Shown here piece by piece: positions 9,478-17,830 of a stretch of DNA of 41,738 nucleotides. The position numbers were made by a program, and so were the translations under genes. Numbering within the stretch: position 1 is the first letter of the stretch; each line of letters begins with the position of its first letter. The DNA is from Flavobacteriales bacterium (lineage in GTDB: Bacteria > Bacteroidota > Bacteroidia > Flavobacteriales_D > Crocinitomicaceae). Where the stretch lies: NCBI GenBank assembly GCA_018883325.1, contig VEQH01000036.1, positions 1 through 41,738 on the forward strand, read 5' to 3'. The notes under the pieces were generated by a model. The model was not told the origin of the DNA, ran no database searches, and saw only the letters and a list, made by a program, of their open reading frames with translations.

Positions 9478-9485
9478 CAAATTTA
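9478..9485 (-). promoter_or_regulatory. -7 box (TAAATTTG) for barrel-waaA operon
   Basis: Minus-strand TAAATTTG lies exactly 4 nt upstream of the ATG at 9473, the same geometry as at 436-443. Suggests a leaderless transcript for the barrel protein-waaA pair. Confidence 0.55.
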
Positions 9486-9591
9486 ATGAATTGTAGAAGA
9501 TTTATGTTTTTGATTTAGTTTGTTAATTAAAACTGTTTTTCAAGCGTTAAATTGTTGCACAAAATTTATTTTTACATGTTTCGATTTTATG

Positions 9592-9599
9592 TAAATTTG
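9592..9599 (+). promoter_or_regulatory. -7 box (TAAATTTG) for the nucleotide-sugar operon
   Basis: TAAATTTG, a perfect TAnnTTTG match, sits 19 nt before the first gene of the sugar operon. No good -33 element is seen, so the promoter may be weak or activator-dependent. Confidence 0.6.
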
Positions 9600-9618
9600 C
9601 GCTCTTAAAAAAAGTTAA

Positions 9619-10749
9619 ATGAAGAAAATTCAAATGGTTGATTTGTCCTCTCAATATGAGAAGATTAAACCATCAATAGATAAAGCAATATTGGAAGTTA
9701 TTGGAAATGCTCATTTTATTAACGGTCCAGAAGTTACAAGTTTTCAAAAAGATTTAGAAGAATATTTAAATGTAAAACACGTCATTCCATGTGCAAATGG
9801 AACGGATGCGCTTCAAATTGCGATGATGGCTTTGGGTTTAAAACCAGGAGATGAAGTAATTACACCATCTTTTACATATATAGCAACAACAGAAGTGATC
9901 GCACTTTTGGGTTTAAAACCTGTATTTGTTGAGGTTGACAAAGAAACATTTTGCATTGATGTAAACGAAATTGAAAAAGCAATCACATCAAAAACAAAAG
10001 CGATCGTTCCCGTTCATTTATACGGTCAAGCTGCCAATATGAATGCAATAATGGAAATTGCAGCAAAACACAATTTATACGTTGTAGAAGACAATGCGCA
10101 GGCTATAGGTTCAGACTATCATTTAACAAATGGTTCAGTAGTTAAAACAGGAACAATAGGTCACATTGGTTGCACGTCGTTCTTCCCATCAAAAAACTTA
10201 GGATGTTATGGTGATGGTGGTGCTATTTTCACAAATGATTCGGAATTGGCTCAAAAAATCAAAATGATAGCAAATCACGGTCAAAGTGTGAAATATGTGC
10301 ACGATGTGGTTGGTTGTAATTCTCGATTAGATACTATTCAAGCGGCTATTTTAAGAATTAAATTGCGTCAATTGGACAATTATATTGATGCAAGAAGAGC
10401 AGTGGCGGCCTATTATGATAATTTCTTTGGCACAATGAAAGGTGTTAAAATTCCTTTCAGAGCTGACGATTCGAAGCATGTATTTCACCAATATACATTA
10501 GTATTAGAAGGCCATAACAGAAATGGATTGAATGAATATTTAGCAAGTAAAGATGTTCCTTCAATGATCTATTATCCAATTCCTGCACATCGTCAAAAAA
10601 TGTTCGCCGCTTTTGGAAGTGCAGACACGCATTTACCAACAACAGATTGGTTAACAGAAAGAGTTATTTCTTTACCAATTCATACTGAAATGCAAGAAGA
10701 TCAATTGGAGTATATCACTAATTGTGTTGCAGAATACTTAAACAACTGA
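9619..10749 (+). CDS. wbpE: DegT/DnrJ/EryC1-type PLP aminotransferase (WbpE-like)
   Basis: PLP-dependent sugar aminotransferase of 376 aa. The MVDLSSQYEKIKPSID N-terminus, the ANGTDALQIAMMALG cofactor-binding stretch, VEDNAQAIGS and the PLP lysine in FFPSKNLGCYGDGGA (Lys near residue 192) mark the DegT family and closely resemble WbpE/WlbC, which aminates the 3-keto group of UDP-GlcNAc(3-keto)A using glutamate. This reading is supported by the oxidoreductase (12323) and N-acetyltransferase (11751) in the same operon, the enzymes that act just before and after WbpE in Pseudomonas. First gene of the operon. Exact sugar substrate is an inference. Confidence 0.88.
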   Translation: MKKIQMVDLSSQYEKIKPSIDKAILEVIGNAHFINGPEVTSFQKDLEEYLNVKHVIPCANGTDALQIAMMALGLKPGDEVITPSFTYIATTEVIALLGLKPVFVEVDKETFCIDVNEIEKAITSKTKAIVPVHLYGQAANMNAIMEIAAKHNLYVVEDNAQAIGSDYHLTNGSVVKTGTIGHIGCTSFFPSKNLGCYGDGGAIFTNDSELAQKIKMIANHGQSVKYVHDVVGCNSRLDTIQAAILRIKLRQLDNYIDARRAVAAYYDNFFGTMKGVKIPFRADDSKHVFHQYTLVLEGHNRNGLNEYLASKDVPSMIYYPIPAHRQKMFAAFGSADTHLPTTDWLTERVISLPIHTEMQEDQLEYITNCVAEYLNN

Positions 10750-10761
10750 TTCAAAAGTTAG

Positions 10762-11748
10762 ATGAAAACCATTTTAATAACAGGTGCCGCAGGGTTTTTG
10801 GGTTCACATTTATGTGATCGCTTCATAAAGGACGGCTACCATGTAATTGGAATGGACAATTTGATAACAGGGAGTTTAAAAAACATTGAACATTTATTTA
10901 AGTTGGAACATTTTGAGTTTTATCACCACGATGTTTCAAAATTTATTCATGTTCCTGGAAAATTAGATTATATCCTCCATTTTGCTTCACCAGCAAGCCC
11001 AATCGACTACTTAAAAATTCCAATTCAAACACTGAAAGTTGGTTCTTTAGGTATTCATAATTGTTTGGGATTGGCAAAAACAAAAGGAGCAAGATTGTTA
11101 ATCGCTTCAACTTCGGAGGTTTATGGTGATCCAAATGTTCATCCACAACCAGAAGAATATTGGGGAAACGTTAACCCTGTTGGGCCAAGAGGAGTTTACG
11201 ATGAAGCCAAACGCTTCCAAGAAGCAATGACAATGGCTTATCATACATTTCATGGATTGGAGACAAGAATTGTGAGAATTTTCAACACGTATGGACCTAG
11301 GATGCGCTTGAATGACGGTAGAGTTTTACCTGCATTTATTGGTCAAGCACTTCGAGGAGAAGATTTAACCGTTTTTGGAGATGGTTCTCAAACGCGATCT
11401 TTTTGTTATGTAGATGATTTAGTGGAAGGAATTGTTCGCTTATTAAATAGCGATTATTCATTACCTGTAAACCTTGGAAACCCCGATGAAATTACGATTT
11501 CTCAATTTGCTGAAGAGATAATAAAATTAACAGGAACAAAACAAAAAGTAATCTACAAAGATTTACCAGTTGACGACCCAAAACAAAGAAGACCTGATAT
11601 CTCAAAAGCAAAGGAAATTTTAAACTGGGAACCTAAAATTAATAGAAAAGAAGGTTTAGAAAGAACCTATGCATATTTCAAGAAATTATCAAAAGAAGAA
11701 TTAATCGCAACAGAACACAATAATTTTGATAAATTTATCCTCAAATAA
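10762..11748 (+). CDS. UXS-type NAD-dependent sugar-nucleotide decarboxylase/epimerase
   Basis: Extended SDR enzyme of 328 aa closely resembling UDP-glucuronate decarboxylase (UXS), which converts UDP-GlcA to UDP-xylose. Seen directly: the GAAGFLGSH nucleotide-binding motif (residues 8-16), the UXS-typical [14 protein letters not shown] (77-90), STSEVYGDP (116-124, with Thr and Glu of the catalytic set), YDEAK (Tyr146, Lys150) and [10 protein letters not shown]. No UDP-glucose dehydrogenase lies in this operon; the only 6-dehydrogenase (13379) looks like one acting on N-acetylhexosamines. The substrate could therefore be UDP-GlcNAcA or a diacetamido-uronate rather than UDP-GlcA. The family is firm and the substrate open. 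Confidence 0.85.
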   Translation: MKTILITGAAGFLGSHLCDRFIKDGYHVIGMDNLITGSLKNIEHLFKLEHFEFYHHDVSKFIHVPGKLDYILHFASPASPIDYLKIPIQTLKVGSLGIHNCLGLAKTKGARLLIASTSEVYGDPNVHPQPEEYWGNVNPVGPRGVYDEAKRFQEAMTMAYHTFHGLETRIVRIFNTYGPRMRLNDGRVLPAFIGQALRGEDLTVFGDGSQTRSFCYVDDLVEGIVRLLNSDYSLPVNLGNPDEITISQFAEEIIKLTGTKQKVIYKDLPVDDPKQRRPDISKAKEILNWEPKINRKEGLERTYAYFKKLSKEELIATEHNNFDKFILK

Positions 11749-11750
11749 CT

Positions 11751-12323
11751 ATGGACTACTACGCACACGAAACCGCAATCGTTGATGATGGTTGCACAAT
11801 TGGAAAAGGAACAAAAATTTGGCATTTTTCACACATAATGTCAAATTGCAAACTAGGTGAAAACTGTAATATTGGGCAAAATGTTGTTGTTTCTCCAGAG
11901 GTAATTCTTGGAAAGAACGTAAAGGTTCAGAACAACGTGTCGCTTTATACAGGAGTTATTTGTGAAGACGATGTTTTCTTAGGTCCTTCAATGGTTTTTA
12001 CGAACGTAAACAATCCAAGAAGTGGTGTCAATAGAAGAGGACAATATTTAAAAACAACAGTGAAAAGAGGAGCAAGTATCGGGGCAAATGCAACAATCGT
12101 TTGTGGTCACGACATTGGTGAATATGCTTTTGTTGGTGCAGGTTCTGTAGTTACTAAACACATTCCTCCTTATGCTTTAGTGGTTGGAAACCCGGCAAGA
12201 CAAATTGGATGGATGAGTGAATTTGGTCATCGATTGGAGTTTAACGAAAATGGACTTGCTATTTGCCCAGAAAGTAACCAAGAATATAAATTAGAAAACA
12301 ATAACGTTACAAAAATTAAATAA
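11751..12323 (+). CDS. wbpD: Left-handed beta-helix N-acetyltransferase (WbpD-like)
   Basis: Acetyl-CoA-dependent hexapeptide-repeat acyltransferase, 190 aa. Repeats with the [LIV]-G-x4 pattern run through residues ~10-140 (for example [20 protein letters not shown], then [20 protein letters not shown]). The family's [21 protein letters not shown] and [16 protein letters not shown] segments match WbpD/WlbB, which acetylates the 3-amino group of UDP-GlcNAc3NA. Starts 2 nt after the decarboxylase; its stop overlaps the next start (TAATG). Function follows from family and neighbours. Confidence 0.88.
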   Translation: MDYYAHETAIVDDGCTIGKGTKIWHFSHIMSNCKLGENCNIGQNVVVSPEVILGKNVKVQNNVSLYTGVICEDDVFLGPSMVFTNVNNPRSGVNRRGQYLKTTVKRGASIGANATIVCGHDIGEYAFVGAGSVVTKHIPPYALVVGNPARQIGWMSEFGHRLEFNENGLAICPESNQEYKLENNNVTKIK

Positions 12324-13363
12324 TGTCAAATAACAATAAAATTCGTTTCGCTGTTGTTGGAGCTGGTCATATTGGCAAGCGTCATGCAGAAATGATTCGA
12401 AGAGATGATGAAGGTGAATTAGTTGCAATGGTTGATGTACGTTCAAAAGAAGAATGTAATGCAACAGACTTCGATGTTCCTTTTTTCAATTCAATAGAAG
12501 AATTATTAAACAGCGGTTTAGAATTCGATGTGGTAAATATTTGTACTCCAAATGGTTTACACGCAGAACAATCATTAATGGCTTTAGAGGCTAAAAAACA
12601 TGTTGTTTGCGAAAAACCAATGGGACTAACAAAAGAAAGTTGCGAAAAGTTAATCTTTAAAGCTTTGCAAGTTTCACGACAAGTTTTTTGTGTAATGCAA
12701 AATCGATATTCTCCACCATCAGAATGGATAAAATCAATCATAACAGATAAAGTTTTAGGTGATATTTACATGGTTCAGTTAAATTGTTATTGGAATCGTG
12801 ATGCGCGTTACTACAAAGCTGGCGGCTGGAAAGGAACAAAAGACTTAGATGGAGGAACCCTTTTTACACAATTCTCTCACTTTATTGATATAATGTATTG
12901 GCTTTTTGGTGATATTGATAACGTTCAAGGTAAATTTGCCGATTTTAATCACCAAGATTCAACGGCTTTTGAAGACTCTGGTTTTGTTAGTTTTGATTTT
13001 ATCAACGGAGGAATGGGCTGTATAAACTATTCTACAGCCGTTGCTGATCAAAATCTAGAGTCATCAATGACTATCATTGGTAAAAATGGAAGCGTGAAAA
13101 TAGGAGGACAATATATGAATGAAGTAGAAGTTTGTAACATTGTTGGTTATGAAATGCCTGTGTTAAAGGAATCAAATCCAGCTAATGATTACGGGCCATA
13201 CAAAGGTTCTGCTGCAAATCACAATTATGTAATTTCAAATGTGATTGATACCTTGAAAGGAAGAACCTCCCCAACAACAAATGCGTTAGAAGGATTAAAG
13301 GTGGTAGATATCATCGAAAGAATATACAAAGTAAGAAATGAACAACTAATCTATTCAAAATAA
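12323..13363 (+). CDS. wbpB: Gfo/Idh/MocA-family oxidoreductase (WbpB-like)
   Basis: NAD(P)-dependent sugar dehydrogenase of 346 aa. It shows an N-terminal Rossmann fold with GAGHIGKRHAEMI (residues ~13-25), the signature CEKPMG near residue 95 (Lys of EKP is the usual catalytic residue), a substrate-domain segment GGWKGTKDLDGGTLFTQFSHFID with the conserved His, and a typical length. WbpB/WlbA oxidises C3 of UDP-GlcNAcA, supplying the keto group for WbpE. The TAATG overlap with wbpD implies translational coupling. Confidence 0.88.
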   Translation: MSNNNKIRFAVVGAGHIGKRHAEMIRRDDEGELVAMVDVRSKEECNATDFDVPFFNSIEELLNSGLEFDVVNICTPNGLHAEQSLMALEAKKHVVCEKPMGLTKESCEKLIFKALQVSRQVFCVMQNRYSPPSEWIKSIITDKVLGDIYMVQLNCYWNRDARYYKAGGWKGTKDLDGGTLFTQFSHFIDIMYWLFGDIDNVQGKFADFNHQDSTAFEDSGFVSFDFINGGMGCINYSTAVADQNLESSMTIIGKNGSVKIGGQYMNEVEVCNIVGYEMPVLKESNPANDYGPYKGSAANHNYVISNVIDTLKGRTSPTTNALEGLKVVDIIERIYKVRNEQLIYSK

Positions 13364-13378
13364 AAAAAAACAACAAAA

Positions 13379-14683
13379 ATGAGTAATTTAATTTTTGACA
13401 GACTTGTCAATCACGAAGCGAAATTGGCAGTAATTGGTTTAGGATATGTAGGTTTACCTATTGCCTTAGAATTTGCAAGAAAAATTAAAGTTGTTGGGTT
13501 TGATATTAATCAAGCGAGAGTTGATTTAATGAAGAACAACATCGACCCGAGTAATGAATTAGAGGCTTCTGCTTTTGACGGTTGTGATATTGAATTTACT
13601 GCAAATATTGAGGATTTAAGAGACGTTCAGTTTTTCATCGTTGCTGTTCCAACACCAATTGATGATCAAAATCTTCCTGACTTGAAACCACTTTTAGGTG
13701 CATCAAGAACGGTTGGTCAAGTTTTAAAAGCTGGAGATTATGTTGTTTATGAATCTACTGTTTACCCAGGATGTACAGAAGAAGATTGTATTCCAATTTT
13801 AGAGGAGCTTTCAGGATTGAAATTTAAAGAAGATTTCAAAGTTGGGTATTCTCCTGAAAGAATTAATCCAGGAGACAAACAACACACACTTCAAAACGTT
13901 GTTAAAGTTGCCTCTGGATGTTGTGATGAATCTTTAGAGCAAATAGCAAAAACGTATGAATTAGTTGTTGCTGCTGGAGTTCACCGTGCACCAACAATTA
14001 AAGTTGCTGAAGCTGCAAAAATTATCGAAAATACACAACGAGACTTAAACATCGCATTGATTAATGAGTTGTCTATTATTTTCAACAAATTAAAAATCAA
14101 CACGTTTGATGTATTAGAAGCTGCTGGAACTAAATGGAATTTCTTGAAATTTTCACCAGGTTTAGTTGGTGGTCACTGTATTGGTGTTGACCCTTACTAT
14201 TTAACACACAAAGCTTTACAAGCTGGTTACCACGCTCAAGTTATTATGGCTGGAAGAAATGTGAACGATTCAATGGGTGCTTATATCGCTGATCAAACAG
14301 TGAAAAAAGTAATCAAACAAGGTAAACACATTCAATCTTCTAAGTTCTTAATCATGGGAGCAACGTTTAAAGAAGATGTTAGTGACATCCGTAATTCGAA
14401 AGTTATTGATGTTGTAAACGAATTATTGACTTTTGATGTTCAAGTTGATTTAATTGATCCACATGCTGACAATGACGAAATGATTCATGAATACAACGTT
14501 GGTCTTGTTAAAGAAGCAGGCAAAGATTATGACGCAGTTATTGTAGCAGTAAACCATAAAGAATATGTTGGTTTAGACGAATCTTACTTCAAAGGTTTAT
14601 TAAAAGACGGAAAAGGAGTATTTGTTGATGTTAAAGGAATCTACAAAGGAAAAATTAAAGATTTAGAATACTGGAGCTTGTAA
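13379..14683 (+). CDS. Nucleotide-sugar 6-dehydrogenase (UDP-HexNAc type, TviB/WbpO-like)
   Basis: 434-aa UDP-glucose/GDP-mannose dehydrogenase superfamily enzyme that oxidises the C6 alcohol of a UDP-sugar to a carboxylate with two NAD+. The N-terminal Rossmann motif GLGYVGLPIALEFA (residues ~20-33), YESTVYPGCTEE near 124, VAEAAKIIENTQRDLNIAL in the centre, and the catalytic Cys in SPGLVGGHCIGVDPYYL near 265 are all present. The IENTQRD helix resembles TviB/WbpO enzymes acting on UDP-GlcNAc or UDP-GalNAc. It would provide the uronic acid used by WbpB, WbpE and WbpD and perhaps by the UXS-type decarboxylase. Which HexNAc epimer is used is unclear. Confidence 0.9.
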   Translation: MSNLIFDRLVNHEAKLAVIGLGYVGLPIALEFARKIKVVGFDINQARVDLMKNNIDPSNELEASAFDGCDIEFTANIEDLRDVQFFIVAVPTPIDDQNLPDLKPLLGASRTVGQVLKAGDYVVYESTVYPGCTEEDCIPILEELSGLKFKEDFKVGYSPERINPGDKQHTLQNVVKVASGCCDESLEQIAKTYELVVAAGVHRAPTIKVAEAAKIIENTQRDLNIALINELSIIFNKLKINTFDVLEAAGTKWNFLKFSPGLVGGHCIGVDPYYLTHKALQAGYHAQVIMAGRNVNDSMGAYIADQTVKKVIKQGKHIQSSKFLIMGATFKEDVSDIRNSKVIDVVNELLTFDVQVDLIDPHADNDEMIHEYNVGLVKEAGKDYDAVIVAVNHKEYVGLDESYFKGLLKDGKGVFVDVKGIYKGKIKDLEYWSL

Positions 14684-14685
14684 TC

Positions 14686-15753
14686 ATGGGTACTTATTCA
14701 AAGAAAATATTAATCACAGGTGGAGCCGGTTTTATCGGCTCTCATCTTGTTAGAAGGTTTTTAAAATCATATCCAAATTATTTAATCGTTAACTTGGATA
14801 AATTAACCTATGCGGGAAATCTTTCCAATTTAGAAGACGTTGAAAACCTTCCGAATTACGTTTTTGAAAAAGTGGACATTGTGGACACAGAAGCTGTCAG
14901 ATCGGTTTTCAAAAAACACCAAATTACGGATGTTATTCACCTTGCAGCAGAATCTCACGTAGATCGTTCAATAGAAGGACCAATGGATTTTGTGATGACA
15001 AACGTTGTTGGCACAGTAAATCTTTTACAAGCAGCAAAAGATAATTGGGGAAAAGAAGAAGGCCATGTATTTCACCACGTTTCAACAGATGAGGTTTATG
15101 GTAGTTTAGGCGACGAAGGTCTTTTCACAGAAGAAACACCTTACGACCCTAGAAGTCCATATTCTGCATCTAAAGCATCTTCGGATCATTTTGTAATGGC
15201 TTTTTATCATACATATGGTTTGCCAGTAAAAATGTCAAACTGTTCGAATAATTATGGAAGTCATCATTTTCCTGAAAAGTTGATTCCATTAATGATTGAC
15301 AACATTCGAAACAGCAAACCTCTTCCTGTTTATGGCAAAGGTGACAATATTCGCGATTGGTTGTGGGTTGAAGACCACGCAAGCGCAATTGACAAAATTT
15401 TCCATGAAGGAAGAATCGGTGAATCTTACAATGTTGGTGGACTAAATGAGTGGACAAACATTGAACTTGTTTTATTCCTTTGTCGAATGTTAGATAAAAA
15501 GTTAGGAAGAGCGCACGGTGAATCTGAAAAGCTTATTACTTACGTTGCAGATAGAGCAGGTCACGACAAACGTTATGCAATTGATGCTTCTAAATTAGAA
15601 GAAGAATTAGGTTGGACACCTTCTATTACTTTTGAAGAAGGCTTAGAAAAAACAGTTGATTGGTATCTAAATAATTCTGAGTGGGTTAATCGTATAACAA
15701 GTGGAGATTACAAAGAGTATTACCACAAAATGTATTCAAATAGAGAAATTTAA
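14686..15753 (+). CDS. rfbB: dTDP-glucose 4,6-dehydratase
   Basis: Extended SDR enzyme, 355 aa, converting dTDP-glucose to dTDP-4-keto-6-deoxyglucose. Seen: ITGGAGFIGSHLVRRF (residues ~9-24), HLAAESHVDRSI, the dehydratase-specific catalytic trio VSTDEVYGSL (Thr-Asp-Glu), YSASKASSDH (Tyr and Lys) and NNYGSHHFPEKLIP, all classic for RfbB/RmlB. No rmlA, rmlC or rmlD lies in the window, so either they are elsewhere or the 4-keto product feeds another 6-deoxy-amino sugar. Starts 2 nt after the dehydrogenase stop and overlaps the phosphatase start (TAATG). Confidence 0.93.
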   Translation: MGTYSKKILITGGAGFIGSHLVRRFLKSYPNYLIVNLDKLTYAGNLSNLEDVENLPNYVFEKVDIVDTEAVRSVFKKHQITDVIHLAAESHVDRSIEGPMDFVMTNVVGTVNLLQAAKDNWGKEEGHVFHHVSTDEVYGSLGDEGLFTEETPYDPRSPYSASKASSDHFVMAFYHTYGLPVKMSNCSNNYGSHHFPEKLIPLMIDNIRNSKPLPVYGKGDNIRDWLWVEDHASAIDKIFHEGRIGESYNVGGLNEWTNIELVLFLCRMLDKKLGRAHGESEKLITYVADRAGHDKRYAIDASKLEEELGWTPSITFEEGLEKTVDWYLNNSEWVNRITSGDYKEYYHKMYSNREI

Positions 15754-16496
15754 TGGGGATTTTAGATCTTTTTAAGAAGAAAAAGGAAGTTCTTGAACCC
15801 TTCGATTTATCTAGGTTAAAGGTTGATATTCACAGCCATTTAATACCAGGTATTGATGATGGTTCTCAAACAATGGATCAAACAATTGCAATGTTGGCAA
15901 AATTCCAAAGTTTGGGATACAAAAAAGTTATTACCACACCGCATGTAATGTCGGATAGTTTTCCAAACACGTCAGATAATATTCTTTCTGGTTTGGAAGA
16001 CGTTCGTGCAGAAATCAAAAAGGTAGGTTTAACTATTGAAATTGAAGCTGCCGCTGAATATTATTTCGACGAAACTTTTGTTGCTAAAATCAAAGCCAAA
16101 GATTTATTGACTTTTGGCGATAATTACGTTTTATTGGAGTTTGCTTTTCATTCTCCTCCACAATTTATCGATCAAATGTTTTTTGAGTTACAATCGCGTG
16201 GTTATCGCCCAGTTGTTGCGCATTTTGAAAGGTATATGTATTACCTCGGAAAAATCGATAGAGCAGTTGAATGGCGCCAAAAAGGAATTAATATTCAGAT
16301 AAATATCAATTCTCTATCAGGTCATTATGGTCCAGATATAAAAAGACAAGCTGAACGATTAATCGACGCAGGAGAATTCGATTTTATCGGTACAGATTGC
16401 CACAGAATCGAGCATTTAATGTTATTGGAAGAAAGTCTAACCTCTCCATACATCCATAAAATTGGAAACTACCTTTTGAAAAACACCATTCTGTGA
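15753..16496 (+). CDS. PHP-family tyrosine-protein phosphatase (CpsB/YwqE-like)
   Basis: 247-aa metal-dependent phosphatase of the PHP family. DIHSHLIPGIDDGSQ (residues ~25-39), TTPHVMSD (near 67), the Glu and His ligands downstream (LEFAFHSPPQ, HFERY) and GTDCHR near the C-terminus form the metal site. Homologs dephosphorylate tyrosine kinases of the Wzc/CpsD type and so control polysaccharide chain export. Its place at the end of the nucleotide-sugar operon agrees with this. No Wzc-type kinase lies in the window. Confidence 0.88.
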   Translation: MGILDLFKKKKEVLEPFDLSRLKVDIHSHLIPGIDDGSQTMDQTIAMLAKFQSLGYKKVITTPHVMSDSFPNTSDNILSGLEDVRAEIKKVGLTIEIEAAAEYYFDETFVAKIKAKDLLTFGDNYVLLEFAFHSPPQFIDQMFFELQSRGYRPVVAHFERYMYYLGKIDRAVEWRQKGINIQININSLSGHYGPDIKRQAERLIDAGEFDFIGTDCHRIEHLMLLEESLTSPYIHKIGNYLLKNTIL

Positions 16497-16966
16497 ATCT
16501 TTATTTAATTCGTCACGCAAAAACAGAAAAAACAGCAATTTCAGGAAAAGATTTCGATCGTGAACTTGCTGAAAAAGGTCGTTTGCAAGCTGAAATTTTA
16601 AATGACTATTTGAAAGAATTTGATTTCAAAAATGTTGACATTTGGTGTTCCGACGCCATGCGAACAAAACAAACTCTTTCATTTATTGATACTCATTTTC
16701 CATCAGCAAACATTGAGTTTAAAAATGAATTGTATTTAGCATCTGCAAAAGCAATTCGAGAATTAATTTGGAATTCAACAAACAATCGAGACTTGCTTAT
16801 AATTGGTCATAACGAAGGGATTTCTGAAGTCGCATCCTATTTTACTGGCCATGAAGTACACCTCAAAACAGCAACATTTCTTCAAATTCATTTTTCTGCT
16901 GAAAATCGCCAAGAGTGGAGTATTGATTTAGGAGAAATGAATTCAATCTTTCGACCAAAAGTATAA
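16493..16966 (+). CDS. SixA-like histidine phosphatase family protein
   Basis: 157-aa member of the histidine phosphatase superfamily. The RHAKTEKT motif at residues ~7-14 carries the phosphorylated His and an Arg; CSDAMRTKQT and IGHNEGISEVA supply the other active-site Arg/His. It resembles SixA (phosphohistidine phosphatase) in size and motifs. Starts with GTG at 16493 overlapping the previous TGA (GTGA), indicating coupled translation. Its link to polysaccharide synthesis is by position only. Confidence 0.82.
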   Translation: MNLYLIRHAKTEKTAISGKDFDRELAEKGRLQAEILNDYLKEFDFKNVDIWCSDAMRTKQTLSFIDTHFPSANIEFKNELYLASAKAIRELIWNSTNNRDLLIIGHNEGISEVASYFTGHEVHLKTATFLQIHFSAENRQEWSIDLGEMNSIFRPKV

Positions 16967-16999
16967 TTATTACTGATTTCTTTAAGTTTTTAGTGGAAC

Positions 17000-17033
17000 T
17001 TTGCCACGCATTCTTTCAATCTATTTAACTTTA
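17000..17033 (+). promoter_or_regulatory. Candidate promoter for the enoyl-CoA hydratase gene
   Basis: A TTTG (17000-17003) followed after 22 nt by TAACTTTA (17026-17033), one mismatch from TAnnTTTG, 20 nt before the ATG. Spacing is right; the -7 box is imperfect. Confidence 0.35.
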
Positions 17034-17053
17034 ACGCTTAAAAAATCAAAATC

Positions 17054-17830
17054 ATGTTTCAAAACCTTATCGTTGAAAATAAAAACGGGATTGCATACAT
17101 CACAATCAATCGCCCAAGTCAATTAAATGCCCTTAATAAAGAAACGATTGCAGAGCTACATAACGCGCTTGAAACAGCGAATTTAGACAAAGAAATCGGT
17201 GTAATAATATTGACTGGAAGTGGAGAGAAAGCTTTTGTTGCTGGTGCTGACATCAAAGAATTTGCCCATTTTACAATTGCTCAAGCTGGAGAATTGGCGC
17301 TAAACGGACACGAAACACTTTTCAATTTTGTAGAGCAGTTAACAACTCCTGTCATTGCAGCGGTTAATGGTTTTGCTCTTGGAGGAGGTTTAGAATTAGC
17401 AATGGCTGCTCATCTTCGTGTTGCTTCTAGTAATGCTCGAATGGGTTTACCAGAAGTTTCTTTGGGTGTAATTCCAGGATATGGTGGCACACAACGTTTG
17501 GCACAATTGATTGGAAAAGGTAAAGCAAATGAACTTATTTTCACTGCAGGAATGATTAAAGCTGATGAAGCGTTACAGTGGGGTTTAGTAAATCACGTTG
17601 TTGAACCAGCAGAATTAATCGCGAAATGTGAGGAAATTGCGAATAAAATTCTACAAAATTCACCTTTGGCAATCGCTTCAGCAATTCGTGCTGTAAACGC
17701 TGGTTTTGTTGATGGAGTAAATGGTTTTGAAACAGAAATCGAAGAGTTTGGAAAATGCTTTGGTTCTGCCGAATTCAAAGAAGGAACGACAGCTTTTTTA
17801 GAAAAAAGAAAAGCGAATTTTAGAGGATAA
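17054..17830 (+). CDS. Enoyl-CoA hydratase/isomerase family protein
   Basis: Crotonase-fold enzyme of 258 aa that probably hydrates trans-2-enoyl-CoA in fatty-acid or amino-acid degradation. Oxyanion-hole segments GAGEKAFVAGADIKEF-like (residues ~57-73) and ALGGGLELAMA (~109-119), and both catalytic glutamates (one in GGLELA, one in GLPEVSLGVIPGYGG) are present, supporting hydratase activity. Followed with no gap by the flippase gene, although the two have no obvious shared role. Confidence 0.9.
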   Translation: MFQNLIVENKNGIAYITINRPSQLNALNKETIAELHNALETANLDKEIGVIILTGSGEKAFVAGADIKEFAHFTIAQAGELALNGHETLFNFVEQLTTPVIAAVNGFALGGGLELAMAAHLRVASSNARMGLPEVSLGVIPGYGGTQRLAQLIGKGKANELIFTAGMIKADEALQWGLVNHVVEPAELIAKCEEIANKILQNSPLAIASAIRAVNAGFVDGVNGFETEIEEFGKCFGSAEFKEGTTAFLEKRKANFRG

